Positions 5,418-14,561 of a stretch of 64,000 nt of DNA are shown here, one piece after another. Origin of the DNA: Endomicrobiaceae bacterium (GTDB taxonomy: Bacteria; Elusimicrobiota; Endomicrobiia; Endomicrobiales; Endomicrobiaceae); contig JAQTSO010000002.1 in assembly GCA_028711215.1 (NCBI GenBank), forward strand, positions 1-64,000, read 5' to 3'. The notes under the pieces were generated by a model. The model was not told where the DNA came from, made no database searches, and saw only the letters and a list, made by a program, of their open reading frames with translations. The translations under genes and the position numbers were made by a program. Every line of letters begins with the position of its first letter. Position 1 is the first letter of the stretch.

Positions 5418-8153
5418 ATGGCTAAGTTTGTTTATTTTTTCGGTGGCGGAAAAGCAGATGGTAACGGCAGCATGAAAAATCTTTTGGGCGGAAAGGGCGC
5501 AAACCTTGCTGAAATGGCAGGACATAAAGCACTTAAACTTCCGGTTCCTCCGGGATTTACAATTACAACTGAAGTTTGTACTTATTATTACGAAAACAAA
5601 AAGAAATATCCGAAGGAACTTGCAAAACAAGTTGAAGTTGCTCTTAAGAATGTTGAAAAAGTTATGGGCAAGAAATTCGGTGCTGTAAATGACCCGTTGT
5701 TAGTATCGGTAAGATCCGGTGCAAGATCATCCATGCCGGGCATGATGGAAACAGTTTTAAATGTAGGTCTTACAACAAAAACAATTCCGGGCTTAATCGA
5801 AAAAACTAAAAATGAAAGATTTGTATATGACGCATACAGAAGACTTATAATGATGTATTCCGACGTTGTTATGGAAAAAGCGGGTGGTTTTGAACCGGTT
5901 GACGATATGGGCATCAGAAAACAACTTGAAAGAATCATGAACGTAATGAAAAAAGAAAAAGGTGCAAAAGTTGATACAGACTTAAATGCTGAAGATTTAA
6001 AGAAACTTTGTGAACAGTTTAAATCTAAAGTAAAAGAAGTTTTAGGCAAAGCATTTCCTGACGACCCGATGGAACAACTTTGGGGCGGAGTTTCGGCAGT
6101 GTTTTCTTCATGGAACGGAAAGAGAGCAATTTCTTACAGAAAAATTGAAGGAATTCCTGATGAATGGGGTACGGCAGTAAACGTACAGTCGATGGTATTC
6201 GGAAATATGGGAATCAGCTCGGCAACAGGTGTTGCTTTTACAAGAAATCCGGGTAACGGTGACGGAAGATTTTACGGAGAATATTTAGTTAATGCACAAG
6301 GTGAAGACGTTGTTGCAGGTATCAGAACTCCGGCTCCTATAAATGTAGCTTCTCAAAGTCTTCAAAACAAAACTGAAAAAACATTAGAACAATTTATGCC
6401 AAAAGCATATAAAGAACTTTTTGCTATCCAGAAGAAACTTGAAAAACATTATAAAGATATGCAGGACATTGAATTCACAGTACAAGAAGGCGTATTGTGG
6501 ATGTTGCAGTGCAGAGTCGGTAAGAGAAACGGTCCGGCTGCAGTAAAAATGGCACTTGATATGTACAAAGAAAAAGTAATCACAAAAGAAGAAGCGGTAA
6601 TGAGAGTCACCCCTGCACAGTTGGATGAATTATTGCATCCGATTATAGAACCTAAGAATGAAGCTTTGGCAAAGGTTATAGGAAAGGGCTTGCCTGCAGG
6701 TCCGGGAGGAGCAAGCGGAGCCATAGTATTTACAGCAGAAGAAGCTGTTAAATGGGCAGAAGCAGGTAAGAAAGTTATATTAGTCAGAGAAGAAACAAAC
6801 CCTGAAGATGTTGAAGGTATGAGAGCAGCTCAAGCTATTTTAACAGCAAGAGGCGGAATGACGTCACACGCAGCACTTGTTGCAAGAGGCTGGGGAAAAT
6901 GCTGTATAGTAGGTTGCAGTGATATAGAAGTAAACTTAATCAAAAAGGTTATGACTCTCGGCGGTAAAGAATATAAAGAAGGCGATTTTATAACATTAAA
7001 CGGAACAAAAGGTAATGTTTATGAAGGGTCTTTGACAATGGTTGATGCAACAAATAATACACAATTGTTTGACTTTTTAAAACTTTGTGATTCAATAAGA
7101 AAACTGAAAGTAAGAACAAATGCAGATACTCCTGAAGATGCTAAGAAAGCAAGACTTTTCGGTGCAGAAGGTATCGGACTATTTAGAACGGAACATATGT
7201 TCTACGGAGAAAATTCAGATAAGCCTTTATTTGCTTTGAGAAAAATGATTGTTTCAAAAACAATTGCAGAAAGAAAGAAAGCTTTGGCTGAACTTTTCCC
7301 ATTTATTAAGAGCAGCATCAAAGGAACACTTGAAGCTATGGACGGCTTTGCAGTAACCGTCAGATTATTGGATCCGCCTTTACATGAATTTATACCTAGA
7401 GAAAAAGCCCAGCAGGAAATTATTGCAAAGAGTTTAAATATCAGTTTAGATGAATTCCAAAAAAGAGCAGATGCGCTTCATGAAAGTAACCCTATGATGG
7501 GACACAGAGGCGTAAGACTCGGTGTTACTTATCCTGAAATTACAGAAGTTCAAGTTAAAGCAATATTTGAAGTTACGGCAGAATTGTTGGCAAAAGGTAA
7601 AAAAGTATATCCTGAAATAATGGTTCCTGTTGTAGGTTCAGAAAACGAATTGAAAAACCAAAAAGTAATTGTTGACAGAGTATATAAAGAAGTTTGTGAA
7701 GCAAAAAAAGTAAAGAAAATTCCTTATATGTTCGGTACAATGATTGAAATCCCGAGAGCGGCATTACTTGCAGATAAGTTAGCTGAAACTGCGGAGTTTT
7801 TCTCATTCGGAACAAATGACTTAACACAGATGACATTCGGTTTTTCAAGAGATGACATGGGTGGTTTCTTAAACGATTATTTAGAAAATAAGATATTGGC
7901 TAATGATCCTTTCCAGACAATAGACCAGGCAGGTGTAGGACAGTTGATTAAAACCGGTCTTACTTTGGGAAGAAAACAGAGAAAAGATATGAAGATCGGT
8001 ATCTGCGGAGAACATGGCGGAGAACCAAAATCTGTTGAATTCTGTCATTCTATAGGCATGAGCTATGTTTCATGTTCGCCTTTTAGAGTACCGATAGCAA
8101 GATTGTCGGCAGCACAAGCTGTTATTAAACAGGCTAAAGCTAAGAAGAAATAA
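5418..8153 (+). CDS. ppdK: Pyruvate, phosphate dikinase
   Basis: 911 residues, the usual bacterial length (about 870-910). Interconverts pyruvate + ATP + Pi with PEP + AMP + PPi in the cytoplasm. In anaerobes it often works glycolytically with PPi. Domains in order: N-terminal nucleotide-binding domain starting at GGKGANLAEMA, the phosphohistidine domain with GGMTSHAALVAR (catalytic His484), and the C-terminal PEP/pyruvate barrel with GTNDLTQMTFGFSRDD and GICGEHGGEP. AAAGGAG ribosome site before the ATG and its own strong promoter. Codon use is more GC-rich than the flanking genes, consistent with high expression. A terminator-like hairpin follows. Confidence 0.97.
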   Translation: MAKFVYFFGGGKADGNGSMKNLLGGKGANLAEMAGHKALKLPVPPGFTITTEVCTYYYENKKKYPKELAKQVEVALKNVEKVMGKKFGAVNDPLLVSVRSGARSSMPGMMETVLNVGLTTKTIPGLIEKTKNERFVYDAYRRLIMMYSDVVMEKAGGFEPVDDMGIRKQLERIMNVMKKEKGAKVDTDLNAEDLKKLCEQFKSKVKEVLGKAFPDDPMEQLWGGVSAVFSSWNGKRAISYRKIEGIPDEWGTAVNVQSMVFGNMGISSATGVAFTRNPGNGDGRFYGEYLVNAQGEDVVAGIRTPAPINVASQSLQNKTEKTLEQFMPKAYKELFAIQKKLEKHYKDMQDIEFTVQEGVLWMLQCRVGKRNGPAAVKMALDMYKEKVITKEEAVMRVTPAQLDELLHPIIEPKNEALAKVIGKGLPAGPGGASGAIVFTAEEAVKWAEAGKKVILVREETNPEDVEGMRAAQAILTARGGMTSHAALVARGWGKCCIVGCSDIEVNLIKKVMTLGGKEYKEGDFITLNGTKGNVYEGSLTMVDATNNTQLFDFLKLCDSIRKLKVRTNADTPEDAKKARLFGAEGIGLFRTEHMFYGENSDKPLFALRKMIVSKTIAERKKALAELFPFIKSSIKGTLEAMDGFAVTVRLLDPPLHEFIPREKAQQEIIAKSLNISLDEFQKRADALHESNPMMGHRGVRLGVTYPEITEVQVKAIFEVTAELLAKGKKVYPEIMVPVVGSENELKNQKVIVDRVYKEVCEAKKVKKIPYMFGTMIEIPRAALLADKLAETAEFFSFGTNDLTQMTFGFSRDDMGGFLNDYLENKILANDPFQTIDQAGVGQLIKTGLTLGRKQRKDMKIGICGEHGGEPKSVEFCHSIGMSYVSCSPFRVPIARLSAAQAVIKQAKAKKK

Positions 8154-8173
8154 AAGTCGTAAAATTTTTATAT

Positions 8174-8213
8174 CGGGTCGGCGGTTGCGAATTTAATTTG
8201 TAATCCCGGCCCG
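8174..8213 (+). terminator. Terminator-like hairpin after ppdK
   Basis: An 8-bp GC-rich stem (CGGGTCGG at 8174-8181 with CCGGCCCG at 8206-8213, one G-T pair) closes a 24-nt loop. Only a short T-run (catttttatg) follows, which runs into the next start codon, so it may attenuate rather than fully terminate. Confidence 0.5.
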
Positions 8214-8224
8214 AAAACATTTTT

Positions 8225-9469
8225 ATGAATATAGTGAAAAGTTTTATTTTTGCCGTAACAGGTTTGTTTTTGTGTTTGGCGGTTGTTAATGCACAGGAAC
8301 AAATAATTATACCGGCCGTTGTTGATATCCCTTCAACAACCGTTAATGATTCTTTTAATTCAATAAAAACCGGAACTTACAAAGGTAACGATTTTATTAA
8401 AATTTCTCTGAAAAACAAAATATTTTCACCCAATAATACCGAAAATTTACCTACTGAACTTATATTTGAGATTAATGTTTTAGACGAAAATATAAAGGTA
8501 AAAAAATGGAGAATGGATTTAATCAACACCAGGAAAGAAAATGTGTATACGGCCTACGGGAATACGATTCCGCCTGTTATAAAATGGAACGGAGTAAAAG
8601 ACGGGGAAATTGCGGAAGGCAAATACAAATATATATTTACAGTTGAAATATGGAAAAAAGATAAGGTTGTGGTTGAAGACGGAAACATTGTAGTTGACGT
8701 TACTCCGCCTTTGGCATTGTTAAAATCATCAACCGATGTTGCTGTTGTAGCTGATAATAAATTTTTGGAAGACGTTATATTTTCTTTAAGCGCAAGTGAT
8801 GAAACCGGCGTGAATTTAAATAAAACAAATTTAAAGATATTAAATGCAAAAAACAACATGGAAATTAAATCCTGGAATTTACAAACAGCTTCCCAGCAGA
8901 ATATAATCTGGGACGGCAAAGATGATGTATACGAAAGATTAGTCCCTGCGGGGGAATACAAACTGATTTTAAATACAAGTGATATCGCAGGAAATAAAAG
9001 CCGGCTTACAAGAAATATTTCAGTAATTGAATTTAACATTGAGGGCAATGTAGCGGATATAGTAGTAAAGGAAAAACTTAAAGGATTGCCTGTTGATTTA
9101 TATAATAGCGTGATCTTTAAATCAAGTGATGCCACTCTCACCGGAACAGCTGTAAAATCTTTAGAATTATTAACAAAATTATTGAACAAGTATCCCGCAA
9201 ATAAAGTTTTAATCGAAGGCTACACCGACGCTTTTGAATGTAAACAAACAAAAAATGATTTGGAACTTTCAAGTAAAAGAGCCCGGGCTGTTTATGATTT
9301 TTTTATACTAAACGGGGTTGACCCGAAACGATTGCAGACTGTCGGGTATGGTAAAGCAAAGCCTATAGCTTCAAACAAAGACATTAGAACGAGAATTTTA
9401 AACCGAAGAGTTGACATAATTATTCTAAAAATTGAAAGTGATTTTGATGAAATAAATAAAAATAATTAA
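8225..9469 (+). CDS. OmpA-family outer-membrane/peptidoglycan-anchored protein with FlgD-like Ig repeats
   Basis: 414 residues. A signal peptide (about 1-23, cleavage after VVNA) is followed by two similar beta-sandwich repeats (about 50-160 and 175-270), each ending in a WNG/WDG...G-x-Y pattern typical of FlgD-like Ig folds. The C-terminal OmpA-like domain (about 290-405) contains VLIEGYTDAFE, LSSKRARAVYDFF and NRRVDI, the peptidoglycan-binding signature. It probably links the outer surface to the cell wall. No Shine-Dalgarno is obvious: the ATG lies only 11 nt after the preceding hairpin. First gene of a run with PqqD-like and PPIase genes. Confidence 0.85.
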   Translation: MNIVKSFIFAVTGLFLCLAVVNAQEQIIIPAVVDIPSTTVNDSFNSIKTGTYKGNDFIKISLKNKIFSPNNTENLPTELIFEINVLDENIKVKKWRMDLINTRKENVYTAYGNTIPPVIKWNGVKDGEIAEGKYKYIFTVEIWKKDKVVVEDGNIVVDVTPPLALLKSSTDVAVVADNKFLEDVIFSLSASDETGVNLNKTNLKILNAKNNMEIKSWNLQTASQQNIIWDGKDDVYERLVPAGEYKLILNTSDIAGNKSRLTRNISVIEFNIEGNVADIVVKEKLKGLPVDLYNSVIFKSSDATLTGTAVKSLELLTKLLNKYPANKVLIEGYTDAFECKQTKNDLELSSKRARAVYDFFILNGVDPKRLQTVGYGKAKPIASNKDIRTRILNRRVDIIILKIESDFDEINKNN

Positions 9470-9496
9470 ATTGCATACGGGAGGTTGAGATTTTAT

Positions 9497-9757
9497 ATGA
9501 AATATGCTATAAAAAAAGGGGTTTTGTGGCAAGAAGTTGACGGAGAGATTGTAATAGTTGCACCAAAGCAAGACCCAATGTATCTTAACGAATCCGGCAG
9601 TATTGTTTGGAAATTAATAGATACCGGAATGGGCGAAACTAAAATTATAGATAAAATTTCCGGCGAATATGAAGAAGACAGAAAACTAATAGAAAAAGAT
9701 GTTAAGGCAATAATTACAGATTTAATAAAAAATAAGTGCATTGAACTAAAAAAATAG
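9497..9757 (+). CDS. PqqD-like protein (stand-alone RiPP recognition-type fold)
   Basis: 86 residues with the PqqD pattern: a beta-hairpin start, then PMYLNESGSIVWKLIDTG at about residues 28-45, a middle helix with acidic residues, and a C-terminal helix (DLIKNKCIELKK). ATG 9497 is preferred over the in-frame TTG at 9485; GGGAGG lies 12 nt upstream. PqqD proteins usually present precursor peptides to a radical SAM partner. None adjoins here, although SPASM-type radical SAM genes lie 28-34 kb away. Its neighbours are envelope genes, so a role outside peptide modification is equally possible. Confidence 0.75.
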   Translation: MKYAIKKGVLWQEVDGEIVIVAPKQDPMYLNESGSIVWKLIDTGMGETKIIDKISGEYEEDRKLIEKDVKAIITDLIKNKCIELKK

Positions 9758-9776
9758 AGAATTGCGGGAGAATGAA

Positions 9777-10697
9777 ATGAAAGGATGTAGCGTTATAGCA
9801 TTTGCATTATTGGGTTGTTTTGTGTTTGCAGGATGTAAACAAAAAGAAGATATCGTTGCAAAGATAGGCAATGAGAAAATCACAATGAGCGATTTTGTTG
9901 AACGAGTTGACTCTACCCCTCCTGCATATCAGGCTTATATAAATACAGAGCCGGGTAAAAAACAGTTTCTTGATTTGCTCGTCAGAGAAAAATTACTGTT
10001 AGAAAATGCTAAGCAGTCCGGCATTAACAAAAAAGATGAGTATAAGCAGGCTATTAAAGATTTTTCTGCCGAACAAAAGAAACAATTTAAAGATTACCAG
10101 GACGGACTTTTGATGGAAATGTTTTTGAAAGAGTTACAATCTACCTCAATAAATCCTACTGAAGACGAAATAAACAAGTATTATGAAGATAATAAAACTG
10201 ATTTCACAAATCCTACAGCTATTGTTGCAAAACATATTTTAGTTCAGTCTAAAGAAGATGCGGATACCGTTCTTGCAAGAATAAAAAGCGGAGAATCTTT
10301 TGATAAAGTAGCGCAGGAAATGTCAACAGACAGAATCTCTGCCGAAAAAGGCGGATTGATAGGTCCTTTCAGAAAAGGAGAGCTTGTTCCGGAATTTGAA
10401 AAAGCAGTATTTAACCTTAAAACCGGTGAGATTTCAGATGCTATAGAAACTCCTTTCGGGTTACACATAATTACAAAAGTATCCGAAGCAAAGTTGCCTC
10501 CTATATCTGAAGATGTGGCAAAATCTGAAATCAAGAAAATGCTAAGCAAAACAAAATTTGAAAATTGGTTTGATGATAAAAAGAAATCACTTAATGTCAC
10601 TGTTGATTATACAAAACTGAATACCATAAAAGCCAAAGACGTTGCAGATAATAATGAAGATGAGAAAGATGAAATTTTAGAAAAATTTAGCAACTAA
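9777..10697 (+). CDS. PpiC-type peptidyl-prolyl isomerase lipoprotein (PrsA/SurA-like)
   Basis: 306 residues. Lipoprotein signal peptide with lipobox FAGC (Cys20), so membrane-anchored outside the cytoplasm. Residues about 25-140 form the helical SurA-N/PrsA-like chaperone region. About 148-240 is a parvulin domain (AKHILVQSKEDADTVLARI, GGLIGPFRKGELVPEFEKAV, TPFGLHIITK). ATG 9777 is chosen because GGGAG sits 6 nt before it; an upstream in-frame TTG would ruin the signal peptide. It helps fold exported or outer-membrane proteins. Followed 13 nt later by a second, SurA-like isomerase. Confidence 0.9.
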   Translation: MKGCSVIAFALLGCFVFAGCKQKEDIVAKIGNEKITMSDFVERVDSTPPAYQAYINTEPGKKQFLDLLVREKLLLENAKQSGINKKDEYKQAIKDFSAEQKKQFKDYQDGLLMEMFLKELQSTSINPTEDEINKYYEDNKTDFTNPTAIVAKHILVQSKEDADTVLARIKSGESFDKVAQEMSTDRISAEKGGLIGPFRKGELVPEFEKAVFNLKTGEISDAIETPFGLHIITKVSEAKLPPISEDVAKSEIKKMLSKTKFENWFDDKKKSLNVTVDYTKLNTIKAKDVADNNEDEKDEILEKFSN

Positions 10698-10710
10698 AAA
10701 GGAGACTAAA

Positions 10711-11763
10711 ATGAAGAAAGTGTTGTTTAGTTTGTTATTTGTAGCAATGATGTTTAGCATTGCATGTGCACAAGAAGCCGTTGATAAAACATTAGCTGTT
10801 GTAAATGGCGAACCCTTAATGAGTTCTGATTACAATAAAATAGCTATGCCTATTATTGAGCAACAAAGAATGGCAATGCCGGCAAGTGAACAAACCGAAG
10901 CCAAAATGAATGAGTTAAAAAATAAAATTCTTGAAGAAAAAGTTAATCAGATTCTTCTGGTGCAGGAAGCAAAAAAAGCAAAAATTAAAATTGTCAAAAG
11001 AGAAATAGACGAAGCATTACTGCAGGTTAAAAAAAGATTTGCAAGCGAAGAAGCATTTAAAGAAGAGCTGAAAAAAGAAGGACTAAGCCAAATCCAGTTT
11101 GAAAAAAAATTAGAAGAACAATTAATGAGCATGAGATTTATTGAAAGTGTGATGAAATCTAAAGTAAAACAACCTTCTGAAGAAGACGTAAAAGCATTTT
11201 ACGATAATGTAAAGAAAAAAATGGCAGGCGAGAAGCTCGGATTGGCTCCTCAAGACGAAGAAGTTGTAGCATATGTTGCCAACTTGTTAAAGAGAATGTC
11301 TTCCGAACAGGTAAGACTGAGACAAATATTTGTAAAATGTCCTAAAAATGCAACACCTGAGGAATTAAAAGCAACACAATCAAGAGTTGCAAACATTAAA
11401 AAAGAACTTGCCAAAGGGCAAATAAGTTTTGCAGATTTATCAGAAAAATATTCCGAAGATAATATTTTAAAACAGAGAAAAGGCGATATGGGTCTTGTTG
11501 TAAAAGGCGATTTGGCAAAAGAAATTGATAATGTTGTATTTACTTTGAACGTAGGTGAATGGACGAAGGATGCAATCAGAACAGATTTTGGATATCATTT
11601 TTTAAGAGTTGAAGAAAAGAAAGCAGCTTCAGTTTTTACATTTGATGATGTGAAAAAAGATTTGACCGAAGTTTTATACCAACAAAATATGAAAAAAGCA
11701 TATGATGTTTGGATAGCTGAATTAAGATCAAAAGCAAATATAAAAATTAACCAGGTTTGGTAA
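10711..11763 (+). CDS. surA: SurA-like periplasmic chaperone / peptidyl-prolyl isomerase
   Basis: 350 residues. Signal peptide MKKVLFSLLFVAMMFSIACA with likely cleavage before QEA; the Cys at 19 makes a lipoprotein conceivable. SurA-type N-terminal chaperone region (DKTLAVVNGEPLMSSDY onwards) and one parvulin domain at about 200-310 (RLRQIFVKCP, GDMGLVVKGDLAKEIDNVVFTL, FGYHFLRVEEK). E. coli SurA has two parvulin domains; this has one. pdxA follows 9 nt later, reproducing the surA-pdxA order of enterobacteria, which supports the name. GGAG ribosome site. Confidence 0.8.
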   Translation: MKKVLFSLLFVAMMFSIACAQEAVDKTLAVVNGEPLMSSDYNKIAMPIIEQQRMAMPASEQTEAKMNELKNKILEEKVNQILLVQEAKKAKIKIVKREIDEALLQVKKRFASEEAFKEELKKEGLSQIQFEKKLEEQLMSMRFIESVMKSKVKQPSEEDVKAFYDNVKKKMAGEKLGLAPQDEEVVAYVANLLKRMSSEQVRLRQIFVKCPKNATPEELKATQSRVANIKKELAKGQISFADLSEKYSEDNILKQRKGDMGLVVKGDLAKEIDNVVFTLNVGEWTKDAIRTDFGYHFLRVEEKKAASVFTFDDVKKDLTEVLYQQNMKKAYDVWIAELRSKANIKINQVW

Positions 11764-11772
11764 TTTTTAATT

Positions 11773-12699
11773 ATGATGTTAAAACCAAAAGTTGCAATAA
11801 CAATTGGTGATCCGGCAGGAATAGGACCGGAAATAGTTTTCAGGGCTATAAATTCTTTAGAAGTTCAAAGGGTTTGTAGCCCTGTTATTTTTGGCGACAA
11901 AACAGTAATAAATAAATATTTAAAAACCTGCAAATTTAATACAGAGTTCGTTTATTCTTCAAATTTTAATAAAAAAATTACAATAGGCAAACCATCAAAA
12001 ATTTCAGGATTGGTTGCCTGTGAGGCAATTAAAGAAGCTGTAAAATATTGTACTAAAGGCTTAACAAAATCATTAGTAACAGCACCAGTATCCAAAGAAT
12101 CGTTTAAATTAGCCGGATTAAAAGTACCGGGTCATACCGAATTACTTGCAGAGTTAACAAACGCTAAAAATTACTGTATGATGATGATTTGCAAAGATAT
12201 TAATTCTGTAATGGTTACAAGGCATCTGCCGTTAAATGCAATTTCAAATAATTTAACAAAAGAAAATATAATTTCAACAATTAAAACAGCATCTGATTTT
12301 ATTAAACGGTATATAAAAAATCCAAAAATAATAGTTTGTGCTTTAAATCCTCACGGCGGTGATAACGGAATTTTGGGCACGGAAGAAAAACAAATTATTA
12401 TACCTGCAATCCGGCAATTGAAAAAAGAAAAATATAATTTAACCGGACCGACTCCTCCGGATGTTGCCTGGACACAAATAAAAAATAAAAATTATGATTT
12501 AGTTGTAGGAATGTATCATGACCAAATAATGATACCTCTTAAATTAATTAACGCTCAAAAAATAATAAATGTTACGGCAGGGCTTCCCTTTGTAAGAACC
12601 TCTCCCGGACACGGAACGGCTTTTGATATTGCCGGCAAAAATATAGCCGATGAATCGTCCATGATAGAAGCAATTATTTTTGCAAGTAAAAGATTATAA
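11773..12699 (+). CDS. pdxA: 4-hydroxythreonine-4-phosphate dehydrogenase
   Basis: 308 residues, near the usual 310-330. Oxidises 4-phosphohydroxy-L-threonine with NAD+ in DXP-dependent pyridoxal phosphate synthesis. Visible family motifs: AITIGDPAGIGPEI at the N-terminus, PGHTELLAELT with the first metal-binding His, GMYHDQIMIPLK with the second, and TSPGHGTAFDIAG with the third. No clear ribosome site, so translation is probably coupled to the surA-like gene; a second ATG one codon later is also possible. A perfect palindrome 6 nt after the stop may terminate the operon. Confidence 0.95.
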   Translation: MMLKPKVAITIGDPAGIGPEIVFRAINSLEVQRVCSPVIFGDKTVINKYLKTCKFNTEFVYSSNFNKKITIGKPSKISGLVACEAIKEAVKYCTKGLTKSLVTAPVSKESFKLAGLKVPGHTELLAELTNAKNYCMMMICKDINSVMVTRHLPLNAISNNLTKENIISTIKTASDFIKRYIKNPKIIVCALNPHGGDNGILGTEEKQIIIPAIRQLKKEKYNLTGPTPPDVAWTQIKNKNYDLVVGMYHDQIMIPLKLINAQKIINVTAGLPFVRTSPGHGTAFDIAGKNIADESSMIEAIIFASKRL

Positions 12700-12704
12700 G
12701 TTGA

Positions 12705-12730
12705 CAAGTATAAAATATATTTTATACTTG
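12705..12730. terminator. Perfect 26-bp palindrome after pdxA
   Basis: Two 13-nt perfectly complementary arms meet at 12717/12718 (CAAGTATAAAATA and its complement). It is AT-rich and followed by CCGTTATTTTTC. It is best placed as a transcription terminator ahead of the dnaA promoter region, but a protein-binding site near the origin is possible. Confidence 0.5.
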
Positions 12731-12843
12731 CCGTTATTTTTCAATTTTGTTGCTTATAACATAATTAAAAAAATTCCATAATTTTACTTTATTTTACTTT
12801 ATTTTTAATAAAAAAATTTAGTGAAATTTCGTGCTGATTTTGC

Positions 12844-12872
12844 TTGACTATTTTATGTTAATTTTATATAGT
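12844..12872 (+). promoter_or_regulatory. dnaA promoter
   Basis: -35 TTGACT (12844-12849), 17-nt spacer, -10 TATAGT (12867-12872), about 110 nt before the dnaA start. A DnaA box between promoter and start suggests autoregulation. Confidence 0.65.
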
Positions 12873-12961
12873 TTTTATTGTCGGTGACAGTATGTTTTTT
12901 ATTGTTTGTATAATCCCGGTTGCAAATCATAAAAAATAAAACTTTTTTTGTTGTTCATATC

Positions 12962-13026
12962 TGTGGATAACTTGGGGATAATGTGAATATTTCAATACAA
13001 GATGCTTGGAAGAAGGTTGTGGATAA
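12962..13026 (-). other. Two perfect DnaA boxes at the dnaA start
   Basis: TTATCCACA occurs twice on the minus strand, at 12970-12962 just before the GTG start and at 13026-13018 inside the first codons of dnaA. Both match the 9-mer consensus exactly. They could take part in origin function or autoregulation of dnaA. Confidence 0.75.
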
Positions 13027-14341
13027 CTTATCCGTTACAATGGGGCAGGAAACGATAAATTTATGGATAAAACCAACATATCCCGTGTCTATAGTTGACG
13101 GCTTTTTTACTTTGTCTGTTCCTAACATTTTTTTTTCCAAAAGAATAGAAGAAAATTACCAGCAAATAATTGAAAAATCTCTCAGCGAATTTTATACAGA
13201 ACCTGTAAAAATTATATTTCAAATACAGAAAGATGTTATTCCGATAATAGAAAATATAGAAAGAACTCCTATCCACCCTGATGTTCCTTTGTCGTCAACA
13301 ATAAAAGACCAGATTAATTCAAAGTATACGTTTGACAGATTTGTAGTCGGTAATTCTAACAGATTCGCACAAGCTTCCGCCGAAGCCGTTGCTAAAAATC
13401 CCGGTAAACAATTTAATCCTTTATTTATTTACAGCGGGGTAGGGCTTGGAAAAACACATTTGCTTCACGCAATGGGAAATGCCATGAAACAACAGAATCC
13501 GAATTTCAGACTATTGTATACGTCATGTGAAAAATTTGTTAATGAATTTATCGCAAAAATTCGTTCGGGTGATTCGGAACAAATTGTTTCGTTTAAAAAC
13601 AAATACAGAAATCTCGATTGTCTTTTTATAGACGATATTCAATTTCTTATGGATAAAGACAGTTCTCAGGAAGAATTTTTTAATATATTTAATGAACTTA
13701 AAGACAGCGGCAAACAAATTGTTATTGCTTCTGACAGACCGCAAAATGAACTTAATAAAATAGAAGAAAGGCTTATTTCAAGATTTAAATGGGGTAATAC
13801 CGTAGATATTAAACCGCCGGACCTTGAAACAAGAATCGCTATTTTAAGAAAAAAAGCAGAAGAAGAAAATTTCGCCGTTCCCGACGATGTAATTTTGTTT
13901 GTGGCAAAACAAATCAAATCAAATATCAGAGAATTGGAAGGAGCTCTTTTGAGGGTGACTTCTTTTATTAAATTTACAAATACTCCTTTTACTTTAGATA
14001 CGGTAAAGACTCTTTTAAAAGACGTAATTAAAACCGATGAAGATATTAAAATAACTATTGAAAAAATACAACAGGTTGTTGCCGACGAGTACACGATTTC
14101 TATTAAGGATTTAAAAGGCAAAAAAAGATGTTCTCAAATTGTTATGCCGAGGCAAATTTCAATGTACCTTGTACGAACAATGACAGACACTTCAACCACT
14201 GATATCGGAGATGCTTTTGGCGGAAAAGATCATACAACAGTTATGCATGCTTGCAATAAAATTAAAGAAAAAGTAGAAGTTGATGCTTATTTTGCTGCTC
14301 ACATAAATAAACTTATTAAAATAATTAAGACCGAAGAATAA
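12983..14341 (+). CDS. dnaA: Chromosomal replication initiator protein DnaA
   Basis: 452 residues, normal length. Domain I (1 to about 80) starts IQDAWKKVVDNLS. A short linker follows, then the AAA+ domain (about 115-330) with Walker A GVGLGKTHLLHA, Walker B LFIDDIQFL and the sensor region ISRFKWG. Domain IV (about 360-452) carries the DNA-binding signature DIGDAFGGKDHTTVMHAC. GTG 12983 is chosen: GGGGA lies 5 nt upstream and no ATG fits. DnaA boxes flank the gene on both sides. Confidence 0.98.
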   Translation: MNISIQDAWKKVVDNLSVTMGQETINLWIKPTYPVSIVDGFFTLSVPNIFFSKRIEENYQQIIEKSLSEFYTEPVKIIFQIQKDVIPIIENIERTPIHPDVPLSSTIKDQINSKYTFDRFVVGNSNRFAQASAEAVAKNPGKQFNPLFIYSGVGLGKTHLLHAMGNAMKQQNPNFRLLYTSCEKFVNEFIAKIRSGDSEQIVSFKNKYRNLDCLFIDDIQFLMDKDSSQEEFFNIFNELKDSGKQIVIASDRPQNELNKIEERLISRFKWGNTVDIKPPDLETRIAILRKKAEEENFAVPDDVILFVAKQIKSNIRELEGALLRVTSFIKFTNTPFTLDTVKTLLKDVIKTDEDIKITIEKIQQVVADEYTISIKDLKGKKRCSQIVMPRQISMYLVRTMTDTSTTDIGDAFGGKDHTTVMHACNKIKEKVEVDAYFAAHINKLIKIIKTEE

Positions 14342-14561
14342 TTGTGTACAACTTTTACGATTTCTCCGGTTTTTTTGTAAAACTTTTTTAATGTTGATAA
14401 GTCTGATAACTTTTTTGAGTTTTACACAGATTGTTCTTGTTTTTGAAATTTTAAAAAGTATTCAAAAATATAGTTGTTTTTAATTTTTTAAAACTTATCC
14501 ACAGTATACAACAGCTTACTATTAAGTATGTGATTTTATATATAAAAGGGAGGAAACGGTA
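14342..14561. other. dnaA-dnaN intergenic region, candidate oriC
   Basis: A 220-nt AT-rich spacer holding a perfect DnaA box TTATCCACA (14495-14503) and a consensus-fitting box TTTTACACA (14420-14428), with T-rich and A-rich stretches between them that could unwind. Together with the two boxes at the dnaA start this fits a bacterial origin, but the number of boxes is low and the exact origin is inferred. Confidence 0.5.
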
